Positions 32,600-40,650 of a stretch of 64,000 nt of DNA are shown here, piece after piece. Location of the stretch: assembly GCA_964518335.1 (NCBI GenBank), contig CAZFDT010000010.1:1-64000 (forward strand). Reading direction: 5' to 3'. A model generated the notes under the pieces. That model had not been told where the DNA came from. It worked only from the letters and a program-made list of their open reading frames with translations, and did not search any database. The translations under genes were made by a program, and so were the position numbers. The stretch's first letter is position 1, and every line of letters begins with the position of its first letter. Source of the DNA: CAZFDT01 sp964518335 (GTDB taxonomy: Bacteria > Planctomycetota > Phycisphaerae > Phycisphaerales > Phycisphaeraceae).

Positions 32600-34630
32600 T
32601 CACGCCATCGCCGGCTCCGCACTGATGCTTGCCGCACTCCGTCCCTTGGCCTCGGCCGTCGCCAGCGCCGCGGCCTCCTCGTGCTCGATCGCTTCACCGC
32701 TGCGGACCAGCCGCGCCGAGTTGAACACGACGATCAGCGAGCTGACGACGTGGAGCACGGCGGCGGCGATGGGCGTGACCTTGCCCAGGGCCGCCAGCGC
32801 CATGAACACGACGATGAACCCGCCGCCGATGATCAGGTTCTGCTTGACGACGGTGGTGGTCTGGCGAGAGAGGGCGATGAGGAAGGGGATGCGATTGAGG
32901 TTGTTGTTCATGAGGGCGATGGACGCCGAGTGGATGGCCACGTCGGAGCCGGCGGCGCCCATGGCGATGGAGATGTCGCCGGCGGCGAGTGCGGGCGCGT
33001 CGTTGACGCCGTCGCCGATCACCGCGACGCGGTGGCCGTGACCGCGCAGCTCATCGACCATCTCCAGCTTCTGGGCGGGGAGCACCTCGGCCTTGTATTC
33101 GCAGTGCATCTGACCGGCGACGCGCTTGGCGACGCTCTCGCGGTCGCCGGTGACGATGATCGTGCGCTTGATGCCCAGCTCACGCAGCTCGTCGATGGCG
33201 GCGGCGGCCTGCGGGCGCGTGTTGTCGGCCAGGCCGATCCATCCCAGCACCTGCCCGCCCCCGGCGTCATGGGCGACGAACAGCGTCGAAAGCCCTTCGG
33301 CATCGGGGCTGGCCATCGCCTCCCTCACCAGCGCGCGGGCCGCGTCGTTGGGAACCTGCTCCATGATCCAGTTGCCTCGGCCCACGAGAATGGTGCGGCC
33401 GGCGACCGTGCCCTTGACGCCCTTGCCGGAAATCTCCTCGAAGGCGTCGGGCTGCGGCGGCGTGAGCTTGGCCTTGCGGGCCACACCCACGATCGCCCGG
33501 GCCACCGGGTGGCGCGAGTTCTGCTCGACGGCGGCGGCGGCGCGGAGCAGCTCGACGCCCTCGACGCCCGGCGACGGGTGCAGTCGCGTCACCTCGAGCT
33601 GCCCGGTGGTCAACGTGCCGGTCTTGTCGAAGATCATGGCCGTGAGGTTGCGCGCCGCTTCGAGCGTGGTGACACTCTTGATGAGCACGCCCAGCCGCGC
33701 CGCCGCCGACAGCGCCGCGACCATCGCCGTCGGCGTCGCCAGGATGATCGGGCACGGGCAGGCGACCACCAGCATGGCGATGGCGCGCTCCCACGGCTTG
33801 TCCAGATCGTTCTGCAGCGCCAGGAACAGCACGACGCCCGTGACCATCAGCACCGTCGGCGTGTACCAGCCGGCGTAACGGTCGATCATTCGCATGATGG
33901 GGATGCGCGTGCGCTCGGCCTCGAGAATCAGGTCCTTGACGCGGCCCAGGGTGGTGTCCTCGCCGGCCTTGGTCACCTGCAGGTCCAGCACGCCGGTGAG
34001 GTTGATCGTGCCGCCGAACACTTCGTCGCCCTCGACCTTGTCGGCGGGCAGCGACTCGCCGGTGATGTTGGCCTGGTTGACGGTCGAGGCGCCCTTGAGC
34101 ACCAGGCCGTCGGCGGGGATGTTGTCGCCGGGGCGCACGCGGACCACGTCGCCCTCGCGGAGTTCCTTCGCTTCGATCATTTCCTCGCGCTCGGTGCCGG
34201 CTTCACTTCCGCGGACGATGCGGTGGGCCTTGGTCGGGGTGATGCGGATGAGCGACTCGATCGACGCCTGGGCTCCCAGCGCGGTGCGGTTCTCGATGAG
34301 CACCGCCAGGATCATGAAGAACGCGATGGCCGCGGCCTCGACGTACTCGCCGAGGCTGAACGCCGCCAGCACCGCCAGCGCGACCAGCTCGTTCATGTGA
34401 TAGTGGCCCCGGGCCAGGTCCTTGAGGGCGACCCACACCAGCGGGGCGCCCAGCAGGATCGCCGACAGCGCCGCCAGCGTGTCGGCCTGCTCGGGATCGG
34501 CGAAAAGCAGCTTGGCGACCAGCGCCGCCACCAGCAGCACCCCGCCCACGAGCGTGCCCACGATCGCCAGGCTCACCCGTCCCGTCGCCGACTCGATCTG
34601 CATGTCTTCTTTGATGTAGTCGTGTGCCAT
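32600..34630 (-). CDS. P1B-type heavy-metal ATPase
   Basis: 676 residues from ATG 34630 (MAHDYIKED). ATG 34663 would add 11 residues. It contains TGES, the membrane motif ACPCPIILATP, the phosphorylation site DKTGTLTTG, SRHPVARAI with the HP dipeptide and GDGVNDAPAL. CPC motifs bind soft metals, and the arrangement is closest to Zn/Cd/Pb or Cu exporters. There is no N-terminal Cys-based HMA domain, and CPC is followed by Pro-Ile-Ile rather than the usual Ala-Leu-Gly. The metal is therefore uncertain. It is divergent from the ydbH-like operon. Confidence 0.93.
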   Translation of the reverse strand: MAHDYIKEDMQIESATGRVSLAIVGTLVGGVLLVAALVAKLLFADPEQADTLAALSAILLGAPLVWVALKDLARGHYHMNELVALAVLAAFSLGEYVEAAAIAFFMILAVLIENRTALGAQASIESLIRITPTKAHRIVRGSEAGTEREEMIEAKELREGDVVRVRPGDNIPADGLVLKGASTVNQANITGESLPADKVEGDEVFGGTINLTGVLDLQVTKAGEDTTLGRVKDLILEAERTRIPIMRMIDRYAGWYTPTVLMVTGVVLFLALQNDLDKPWERAIAMLVVACPCPIILATPTAMVAALSAAARLGVLIKSVTTLEAARNLTAMIFDKTGTLTTGQLEVTRLHPSPGVEGVELLRAAAAVEQNSRHPVARAIVGVARKAKLTPPQPDAFEEISGKGVKGTVAGRTILVGRGNWIMEQVPNDAARALVREAMASPDAEGLSTLFVAHDAGGGQVLGWIGLADNTRPQAAAAIDELRELGIKRTIIVTGDRESVAKRVAGQMHCEYKAEVLPAQKLEMVDELRGHGHRVAVIGDGVNDAPALAAGDISIAMGAAGSDVAIHSASIALMNNNLNRIPFLIALSRQTTTVVKQNLIIGGGFIVVFMALAALGKVTPIAAAVLHVVSSLIVVFNSARLVRSGEAIEHEEAAALATAEAKGRSAASISAEPAMA

Positions 34631-34781
34631 CGACAGTTCAGTCCCTGATCCCCCGGAAGACATGGTCCGCCACCGACCGGATTCTACTACTACGCCCGGT
34701 CTCGGGTTCGGTTCGCTCACGATGAGACGAAAAAGGTACGCCCCCGCCCCGCCCCGCGTCAATCTACAATAGCCCGACGCC

Positions 34782-36113
34782 ATGAAGATCCGCTGGCGAA
34801 CGCTGTGTCTGCGACTGGTCGGCCTGCTCGCCGCCGCGGCGCTGGGCTTCTACCTGCTCCTGCCCAGCCTCGTCCAACGCCAGATCAAGCTCGCCCTCAA
34901 GGACAAGGGCCTGGCCGACGCCACGCTCGATGTCGGCGTCGTGACGCACCGAGGCCTGACAATATCGGGCCTTGCCCTGGCCGACGGCCGGCTCACTGTG
35001 CCGTCGATCCACGTCGCCTACTCCCCCGGCTCGCTCCGACACGGCCGCATCGAGTCGGCGACCGTCTCCTCGCTCATCGTCCGCGCCACGCTCACCGACG
35101 ACATGCGCCTGGACCTGGGGCCATTGGCCAAGCTGCTCGAAGGCGATGATCGCGCCGCCGGCCCGCCACCATTCGACACGCTGACCATCCGCGACGCCGA
35201 GCTGCGCATCGCCTGGGGCGATCGACTGCTGGAGACTCCAATCTGGGGCAGTCTGCGGCGCGACGGCGACCGCATCGTGCCCGACCTGCACATCGACATC
35301 AACGGCGGGTCGCTCGAATCGCCCGACGGCTTCGTCCACCTGCTGGGCATCACCAGCGATCTGAACCTCACCGGCCTCGACCCGGTCGCCACGCCGGCGG
35401 CGCAGCGCTTCACCATCACCGACGCCCGCCTCGGCGCGTGGCGGCTGGGCGAGATCACGATCGTGTTTCAACTCGACGGTGACACGCTGCGCGTCGACCA
35501 GCTCTCGATGACCTCGCCGCAGTTGGGCAAGCTGACGGTGCAGCCGATGACGGTGGATCTGGACGAGCCGATCCTCCGCCTGAACGTGACGCTGGAGAAT
35601 CTGGACATCGCGCAGACGCTGGCGGCGGTGGCGGCCAAGGACGTATCGGGCCGCGGCCGGGTCGATGGTCAACTGCAGCTTCGCGTCAAACCGTACCCGC
35701 CCTACCGCATGTCAATCGACGGGGGCAGCCTCGTCGCATCGAGCGGCGCCACGTTGCGATTCGTCAGCAGGCAGCCGCTGCAGACCGTGCTGGGGGTGGC
35801 GCCGACGCCGCAGCCCAACGAGGACGTGACCGACCAGACCAAGCGCCAGCTCGTCGAGGCGCTGCAGGATTTCCGCTACAACACGCTTCGCATCGATTTT
35901 GTTCCCACCCACAACGACGTGGTCACCCGCATCCAGATCGACGGCGTCGGCCGCGGCGAGCCGGCGCAGAAGGTCGGCCCGTTGACGCTCAACATCGGCC
36001 AGCTCAACGACTTGGTGAACACCGGCTTCGTGGACGCTACACTGCGATTCCCCCAGTGGCTGGAGCAGGCAATGACGCGGTTGGCCGCACGTTCTGCCAA
36101 GGAAGGGAGCTGA
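34782..36113 (+). CDS. ydbH: YdbH-like AsmA-family envelope protein
   Basis: 443 residues. An N-terminal membrane anchor (about 8-30) is followed by a beta-rich AsmA-like body. The end carries the YdbH C-terminal domain, with QDFRYNTLRIDFVPTHNDVV and GPLTLNIGQLNDLV. Escherichia coli YdbH is 879 residues, so this is about half length. In E. coli YdbH acts with YnbE as a bridge for phospholipid movement to the outer membrane, overlapping TamB and YhdP. The next two genes encode YnbE- and YdbL-like proteins, which supports the assignment. A TACAAT box lies 11 nt before the ATG. Confidence 0.85.
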   Translation: MKIRWRTLCLRLVGLLAAAALGFYLLLPSLVQRQIKLALKDKGLADATLDVGVVTHRGLTISGLALADGRLTVPSIHVAYSPGSLRHGRIESATVSSLIVRATLTDDMRLDLGPLAKLLEGDDRAAGPPPFDTLTIRDAELRIAWGDRLLETPIWGSLRRDGDRIVPDLHIDINGGSLESPDGFVHLLGITSDLNLTGLDPVATPAAQRFTITDARLGAWRLGEITIVFQLDGDTLRVDQLSMTSPQLGKLTVQPMTVDLDEPILRLNVTLENLDIAQTLAAVAAKDVSGRGRVDGQLQLRVKPYPPYRMSIDGGSLVASSGATLRFVSRQPLQTVLGVAPTPQPNEDVTDQTKRQLVEALQDFRYNTLRIDFVPTHNDVVTRIQIDGVGRGEPAQKVGPLTLNIGQLNDLVNTGFVDATLRFPQWLEQAMTRLAARSAKEGS

Positions 36114-36115
36114 CC

Positions 36116-36361
36116 ATGACGCGGCAAGGATGGTTAACGGCATTCGCACGCAGCCCCGCATGGGCATGCGGGGCTTTGGCGGTGGTTGTCACGCTGGGCA
36201 CTGCCGGTGGATGCAAGACCGAGCACAAGGTCACGGTCGATCACCGCATCAGCGGATCGCTGGACATCAACATCAAGGTGGACCGCGAGCTGGATCGGTT
36301 CTTCGCGTTCGAGGAAGAGCTTCAGGCCAAGGCTCCCGTGCAGGAGGTGAAAGCGCCATGA
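36116..36361 (+). CDS. ynbE: YnbE-like outer membrane lipoprotein
   Basis: 81 residues. The lipobox TAGGC gives an acylated Cys33. The mature part has the YnbE pattern of alternating residues (SLDINIKVDRELDRFF), a short beta hairpin that extends the YdbH strand array. It starts 2 bp after the ydbH stop behind AAGGAAGGGAG and overlaps ydbL by 4 nt (ATGA). Residues 13-20 (SPAWACGA) are encoded exactly by a 24 nt palindrome (36152-36175) related to the repeat at 1579, so a dispersed element appears to have entered the signal peptide in frame. Confidence 0.85.
   Translation: MTRQGWLTAFARSPAWACGALAVVVTLGTAGGCKTEHKVTVDHRISGSLDINIKVDRELDRFFAFEEELQAKAPVQEVKAP
36152..36175. repeat. 24 bp REP-like palindrome inside the ynbE signal-peptide codons
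   Basis: AGCCCCGCAT closes on ATGCGGGGCT with a GGGC loop, a perfect 24 nt palindromic hairpin. It differs from 1579-1603 by one substitution and one missing base, and the flanks GCAG and TTTG are shared too. Its length equals eight codons, so the reading frame is kept. Confidence 0.8.
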
Positions 36362-36759
36362 CAATGACGCGACGCATGTTCGTATGGATGCTGGCGGCAA
36401 CGGTGACGTGCGGGGCCGCATCGTGGGCATGGGCCCAGAACGATAAGGAGAAGGCGCAGCTCCGGGAGCGGTTCAAGGAGCGCTACCCGGCGCTGAAGCA
36501 GCTCAAGGCCGACGGGTTCATCGGCGAGACGGCCGAGGGCTACGTCGCGGCGGTGAACGACCAGCCGCTGGACCAGCGGGCATCGGGGCTGGTGGGCGCC
36601 GAGAACGGGGACCGTCGCCGGCTGTACGAGATCCTCGCGTCGGAGCTGGGCACGGACGTGGACACCGTCGCGCGGCGCAACGCGCAGCGCAACTTCGAGC
36701 AGGCGGCGCAGGGCGAGTATCTGCGCGACGCGCAGCAGCGATGGGGCAAGAAGCCGTGA
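36358..36759 (+). CDS. ydbL: YdbL-like DUF1318 periplasmic protein
   Basis: 133 residues. A signal peptide ends at ASWAWA. The mature protein matches DUF1318: RFKERYPALKQLKADGFIGETAEGYVAAV, then a segment of Asn/Arg-rich helices ending DAQQRWGKKP. In Escherichia coli YdbL modulates assembly of the YdbH-YnbE bridge. The start codon overlaps the ynbE stop (ATGA), so all three proteins are translationally linked. The stop is 2 bp from the convergent epimerase gene. Confidence 0.88.
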   Translation: MTMTRRMFVWMLAATVTCGAASWAWAQNDKEKAQLRERFKERYPALKQLKADGFIGETAEGYVAAVNDQPLDQRASGLVGAENGDRRRLYEILASELGTDVDTVARRNAQRNFEQAAQGEYLRDAQQRWGKKP

Positions 36760-36761
36760 GC

Positions 36762-37802
36762 CTACGCGGCCCGGGGGCGCACTGCAGCGATCGGCCGGGT
36801 CACGATCTGCACCGGGCTGCCGTGCTGCCTGGCGTACTCGCCCTCGATCCACGCATACGTTCTGGCCATGCCGACGCGCAGCGGCGTGTCGGGCTCCCAA
36901 CCCAGCCTGGCGCGAATGAGCGTGTTGTCGCTGTTGCGGCCGTTGACGCCTTTGGGGGCGGCCGGGTCGTACGTGCGGGCAAGCTTCACCCCGGCGATCT
37001 CCTCGACGATGTCCACCAGCCCGTTGATGCTCACCAGCTCGCTGGAGCCGAGGTTGATCGGTTCGTCGATGTCGCTGTCCATGATGGCGCGGATGCCGCG
37101 GATGCAGTCGTCGATCCACATGAACGAGCGGGTCTGGCGTCCGTCGCCCCAGATGTCGATCCGCAGGTCGCCCGACGCCCTGGCCTCGATGACCTTGCGG
37201 CAGATGGCGGCGGGGGCTTTCTCGCGTCCGCCCTCCCACGTGCCGTGCGGGCCGTACACGTTGTGGAAGCGCGCCACGCGCGTCATCAGCCCGAAGTCCT
37301 CGGTGAAGTGGCGACACATCCGCTCGGAAAAGAGCTTCTCCCACCCGTACCCGTCCTCGGGCATCGCGGGATACGCATCGCTCTCTCGCAGTGGGGCCAC
37401 TGCAGCATCGCGCTGCTTTTCGGCGTTATAGACGCAGGCGCTGGAGGCGTAGAAGAACCGCCCCACGCCCGCGTCGCGCGCCGCCATGAGCAGGTGCGTG
37501 TTGATGAGCACGCTGAGCATGCACTGGGCCTTGTGCCGCTCGATGAAGCCCATGCCGCCCATGTCCGCGGCGAGGTTGTACACGTCGGCCACGCCCGCCA
37601 CGGCGCCGCGGCAGACGTTGAGCTGCTTGAGGTCGGCCACGACGCTCATCACCCCCGGGAACACCTGGTGCCACTGGTCCATCGGCTTGATGTCCACCGC
37701 CCGCACGTGGCGACAGCCCTCGCGCAGAAGCTGGGCCACCAGGTGCCCGCCGATGAAGCCGCCCCCGCCGGCGACGAGAATGGGCCGATCCCTGTCCATC
37801 AC
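36762..37802 (-). CDS. GDP-mannose 3,5-epimerase
   Basis: 346 residues, an extended SDR. The nucleotide-binding GGGGFIGG is at 12-19. NLAADMGGMGFI, FFYASSACVY, RFHNVYGPHGTWEGGREKAP and NGRNSDNTLIRARLGW follow the plant GDP-mannose 3,5-epimerase nearly word for word. Cys123, Tyr152, Lys156 and Lys195 correspond, at a constant offset of 22, to the four catalytic residues of the Arabidopsis enzyme (C145, Y174, K178, K217). It should make GDP-L-galactose (and GDP-L-gulose) from GDP-mannose. In a bacterium the likely use is surface polysaccharide rather than ascorbate. It is divergent from fapA. Confidence 0.93.
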   Translation of the reverse strand: MMDRDRPILVAGGGGFIGGHLVAQLLREGCRHVRAVDIKPMDQWHQVFPGVMSVVADLKQLNVCRGAVAGVADVYNLAADMGGMGFIERHKAQCMLSVLINTHLLMAARDAGVGRFFYASSACVYNAEKQRDAAVAPLRESDAYPAMPEDGYGWEKLFSERMCRHFTEDFGLMTRVARFHNVYGPHGTWEGGREKAPAAICRKVIEARASGDLRIDIWGDGRQTRSFMWIDDCIRGIRAIMDSDIDEPINLGSSELVSINGLVDIVEEIAGVKLARTYDPAAPKGVNGRNSDNTLIRARLGWEPDTPLRVGMARTYAWIEGEYARQHGSPVQIVTRPIAAVRPRAA

Positions 37803-37946
37803 GGTGCGTTATCGGCTGCGCCCGGCGCCGGACGTTGCTTTTCCCGTTTTTCCCGGCCGTTACATCCCGCACAAAATAAGATTCCAAAGTCCGATCAGGG
37901 TACATCTACTCATCAAACCTCACGCGCCCCACGCCGATGACGCTCT

Positions 37947-38052
37947 AAGTGGGGATGCAGGTCCGCGACGACCCGGCATACCCCATCACCGGGGCGCGGC
38001 CGGGTTTCGCATGTCTGTGCGGTGGCGAACCACCCTGCGTCGCCCCCTACTT
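37947..38052 (+). promoter_or_regulatory. Structured 5' leader before fapA (candidate RNA regulator)
   Basis: AAGTGGGG and ATGCAGG (37947-37961) pair with CCTGCGT and CCCCTACTT (38034-38052), enclosing a tall stem (ACCCGGC with GCCGGGT, inner CCCC/GGGG) and two small hairpins (GCA...TGC, and GTGG-CGAA-CCAC). The closing helix ends directly before the ribosome binding site GAGGA at 38057-38061, so refolding could expose or hide it. It does not match the conserved bases of the riboswitch classes I can recall. The rest of 37803-37946 shows no gene. Confidence 0.45.
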
Positions 38053-38066
38053 GAGTGAGGACCCTG

Positions 38067-39509
38067 ATGTCTATCACCACAAGCGATCTGATGATTCGCA
38101 CGCAGGTCACGGAAGATCAGTTGTCGGCGACGCTGGTGATCGCCGGGGACGTGGACCGCGATGTGTTGAACGCGGGCCTGATCCGCGAAGTGGTGGATCA
38201 GGCGCAGGTGGTGCGCACCGACGCGGTGGAGGCGGCGATCGAGGCCCTGGTCGCCTCGCCCCCGCCGGCGGGCATCACCGCGCGCATCGAGATCGCCCGG
38301 GGCCAGCGCGTGCGTCATGGCGAGGATGGCCGCATCCACTGGCTCGTGGATGACCTCGTCGCCGCCGACGCCGACGAACAGAGCTTTTACGAACGATCGG
38401 CATTCATCACCGTCACGGCCAGCCAGGTGCTGGGCCGCATCATCCCGCCGACGCCGGGCAAGGATGGCATGACCGTCACCGGCGTCGTACTCAGCGCGCG
38501 CGATGGCACGAAAGCCACCCTCAAGACCGACGACTCGGTCCGCATCGAAGACGACGGCCGCATCGTCGCCCTGACCGATGGCGTGCTCAGTCGCGGCAAC
38601 GGCAGAGTGTCGATCCAGAAGCGGCTGGTGGTCAAGAACAACGTCGATTTCTCGACAGGCAACGTTGATTTTCAGGGCGATGTCCACATCCAGAAAGACG
38701 TGCGCGACTGCTTCAGCGTCAAGGCCACCGGCTCGGTCGATGTCGCCGGCCGCGTCGAGGCGGCCACGGTGGAATGCGGCGGCGACCTCATCGCCCACGG
38801 CGGCGCCACGGGACGCAACCGCGGCAGCGTCCAGGTCGGCGGCGACCTCCTCGCCAAGTATCTCGACGCCGTGCAGGGACGCATCGGCGGCGACCTCAAG
38901 GTCCAACGCGAGGTCCTCAACTGCGACCTGCTCGTGCTCGGGCACGTCCAGTCGTCCCACGGGTCGATCATCGGCGGACGCCTCACCGTGCAGGGCCGAA
39001 TCCGCGTGGCCACGCTCGGATCGCCCGCCGCCGTGCCCACCGAACTGATCCTCGACACCGTGCCCCGCCTCGAACCCTTTGCGGTGGAACTGCAACGCCT
39101 CATCGAGCGCATCGACAAGCAGCGCACGCTCCGTCAGCAGGAGCTTCTTCAGCTCAAGTCGCTGTGCGTGCGCGGCAACGTGCCCGAACCCATCCGCCAG
39201 CAACTGGCCCAGCTTCTGGCCGTCATCCGCAGGCTCGATCAGCAGTACGAGCGCGCCAAGACCACCATCGACGCACTGCACCAGCGCATCGCCGAGCACC
39301 GCACCTTCGACGTGACGGTCGAGCGCTGCATCCACGCCGGCGTCATGCTGACCCTCGGCGGCCGCTCGTACCGCATCACCAACGACCTTAAGGGTCCCGT
39401 CACCTTCCGCCGCGATGCCAACGGCGTGCCCATCTACGTCCGGGGCGACCACGCGACCGGGTTGCTCGCTCAGATCAGCAGCAGCCGCGTGGCGGATAAG
39501 GCGGCCTGA
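38067..39509 (+). CDS. FapA / DUF342 family protein
   Basis: 480 residues from ATG 38067, which has GAGGA upstream. GTG 38055 is an alternative. The N-terminal DUF342 domain contains the family hallmark RIIPPTPGKDGMTVTG. A right-handed beta helix follows (CFSVKATGSVDVAGRVEAATVECGGDL...VQVGGDLLAKYLDA), then a coiled coil (about 335-410) and a last beta segment. FapA proteins are cytoplasmic and linked in other bacteria to polar organisation, motility or envelope functions. The exact role is unknown. It may be controlled by the structured leader at 37947-38052. Confidence 0.9.
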   Translation: MSITTSDLMIRTQVTEDQLSATLVIAGDVDRDVLNAGLIREVVDQAQVVRTDAVEAAIEALVASPPPAGITARIEIARGQRVRHGEDGRIHWLVDDLVAADADEQSFYERSAFITVTASQVLGRIIPPTPGKDGMTVTGVVLSARDGTKATLKTDDSVRIEDDGRIVALTDGVLSRGNGRVSIQKRLVVKNNVDFSTGNVDFQGDVHIQKDVRDCFSVKATGSVDVAGRVEAATVECGGDLIAHGGATGRNRGSVQVGGDLLAKYLDAVQGRIGGDLKVQREVLNCDLLVLGHVQSSHGSIIGGRLTVQGRIRVATLGSPAAVPTELILDTVPRLEPFAVELQRLIERIDKQRTLRQQELLQLKSLCVRGNVPEPIRQQLAQLLAVIRRLDQQYERAKTTIDALHQRIAEHRTFDVTVERCIHAGVMLTLGGRSYRITNDLKGPVTFRRDANGVPIYVRGDHATGLLAQISSSRVADKAA

Positions 39510-39552
39510 CCCGCCCGCACCGCGGCCTCTCGTGTTATCCTTGTCACCCGAC

Positions 39553-40650
39553 ATGGACCCGGCCGCCAGCCCCATCCCCATCACCATCCAGGCGCTGACC
39601 AAGCGCTTCGGCGCGACCACGGCCGTGGACGGCATCGACGTGAACGTCGAGGCCGGCGACCTGTTCTTCCTCCTGGGACCGTCGGGCTGCGGCAAGACCA
39701 CGCTGCTGCGCATGATCGCCGGGTTCACCGAGCCGACCAGCGGCGTGATCCGCTTCGGCGACCGCGAGGTGACGTTCCTGCCCCCCCACAAGCGCAACAC
39801 GGGAATGGTGTTCCAGGGCTACGCCCTCTGGCCGCACATGACCGTGGCGCAGAACGTGGCGTTCGGGCTGGACGTGCGCAAGGTCCCCTCGGAAGTTAAG
39901 GAACAGCGCGTGCGCGCGGCGCTGGGCCGCGTGCAGATGCAGGACTTCGCCGAACGCAAGCCCAACCAGCTCTCAGGCGGACAACAGCAGCGCGTTGCAC
40001 TGGCCCGCGCTCTGGTCATCGAGCCGACCGTGCTGCTGCTCGACGAGCCGCTGTCGAACCTCGATGCGAAACTGCGGCTGTCGATGCGGAGCCAGATCCG
40101 CGATATCTGCAAGCAGGCAGGCATCACCGCGGTGTACGTCACGCACGACCAGAAGGAGGCCCTGTCAATGGCCGACCGCTGCGCCGTGCTGCGCGGCGGC
40201 AAGGTGATGCAGATCGGCCCGCCGCGGGAGCTGTACACCCGACCCGCCAATCGCTTCGTCGCCGACTTCCTGGGCGAAACCAACTTCGTCCCCGCCACCG
40301 TCGCCGGCCGCGAGGGCGACACGGTCGTCCTCGAATCCGCCGCCGGCGCCATCCGCTCCACCGTCTTCCCCGCCAACCTCCCCACCACCGGCAACGTGAC
40401 GTGCAGCATCCGGCCCGAGGCCATCACCGTCCACGCCAACGGCACATCGCCCCCGCCCGTCAACACCTTCGACGCCCGCCCGCTCACCCGCACTTACCTC
40501 GGGGAAATGGCCCAGTACGACCTGGCCCTGGCCGAGCACCTGGCCGTCAAAGCCTTCCAGCTCAACCCCCACCGCCTCGCCGAAGTCGCCCCCGACAGCC
40601 ACGTCCGCGTGAGCTTTTCGCCCGACGACGTGGTGATCCTGCAGGACTGA
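39553..40650 (+). CDS. ABC importer ATPase of the PotA/UgpC/FbpC type
   Basis: 365 residues. Walker A GPSGCGKTT is near residue 42, the Q-loop FQGYALWPHMT, the signature LSGGQQQRVALARAL, Walker B VLLLDEPLSNLDA, and the switch His in VYVTHDQKEAL. A C-terminal TOBE_2 domain (about 280-365) is typical of ATPases that energise sugar, polyamine or iron uptake. No permease or binding-protein genes lie nearby, so it is an orphan in this window and its substrate cannot be read from context. It starts 43 bp after fapA. Confidence 0.92.
   Translation: MDPAASPIPITIQALTKRFGATTAVDGIDVNVEAGDLFFLLGPSGCGKTTLLRMIAGFTEPTSGVIRFGDREVTFLPPHKRNTGMVFQGYALWPHMTVAQNVAFGLDVRKVPSEVKEQRVRAALGRVQMQDFAERKPNQLSGGQQQRVALARALVIEPTVLLLDEPLSNLDAKLRLSMRSQIRDICKQAGITAVYVTHDQKEALSMADRCAVLRGGKVMQIGPPRELYTRPANRFVADFLGETNFVPATVAGREGDTVVLESAAGAIRSTVFPANLPTTGNVTCSIRPEAITVHANGTSPPPVNTFDARPLTRTYLGEMAQYDLALAEHLAVKAFQLNPHRLAEVAPDSHVRVSFSPDDVVILQD

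Noticed and set aside
37947..38052. A known riboswitch (c-di-GMP-I, ZTP, fluoride, TPP, cobalamin) before fapA
   Set aside because: Key conserved bases of these classes are not found. Kept only as an unclassified structured leader.
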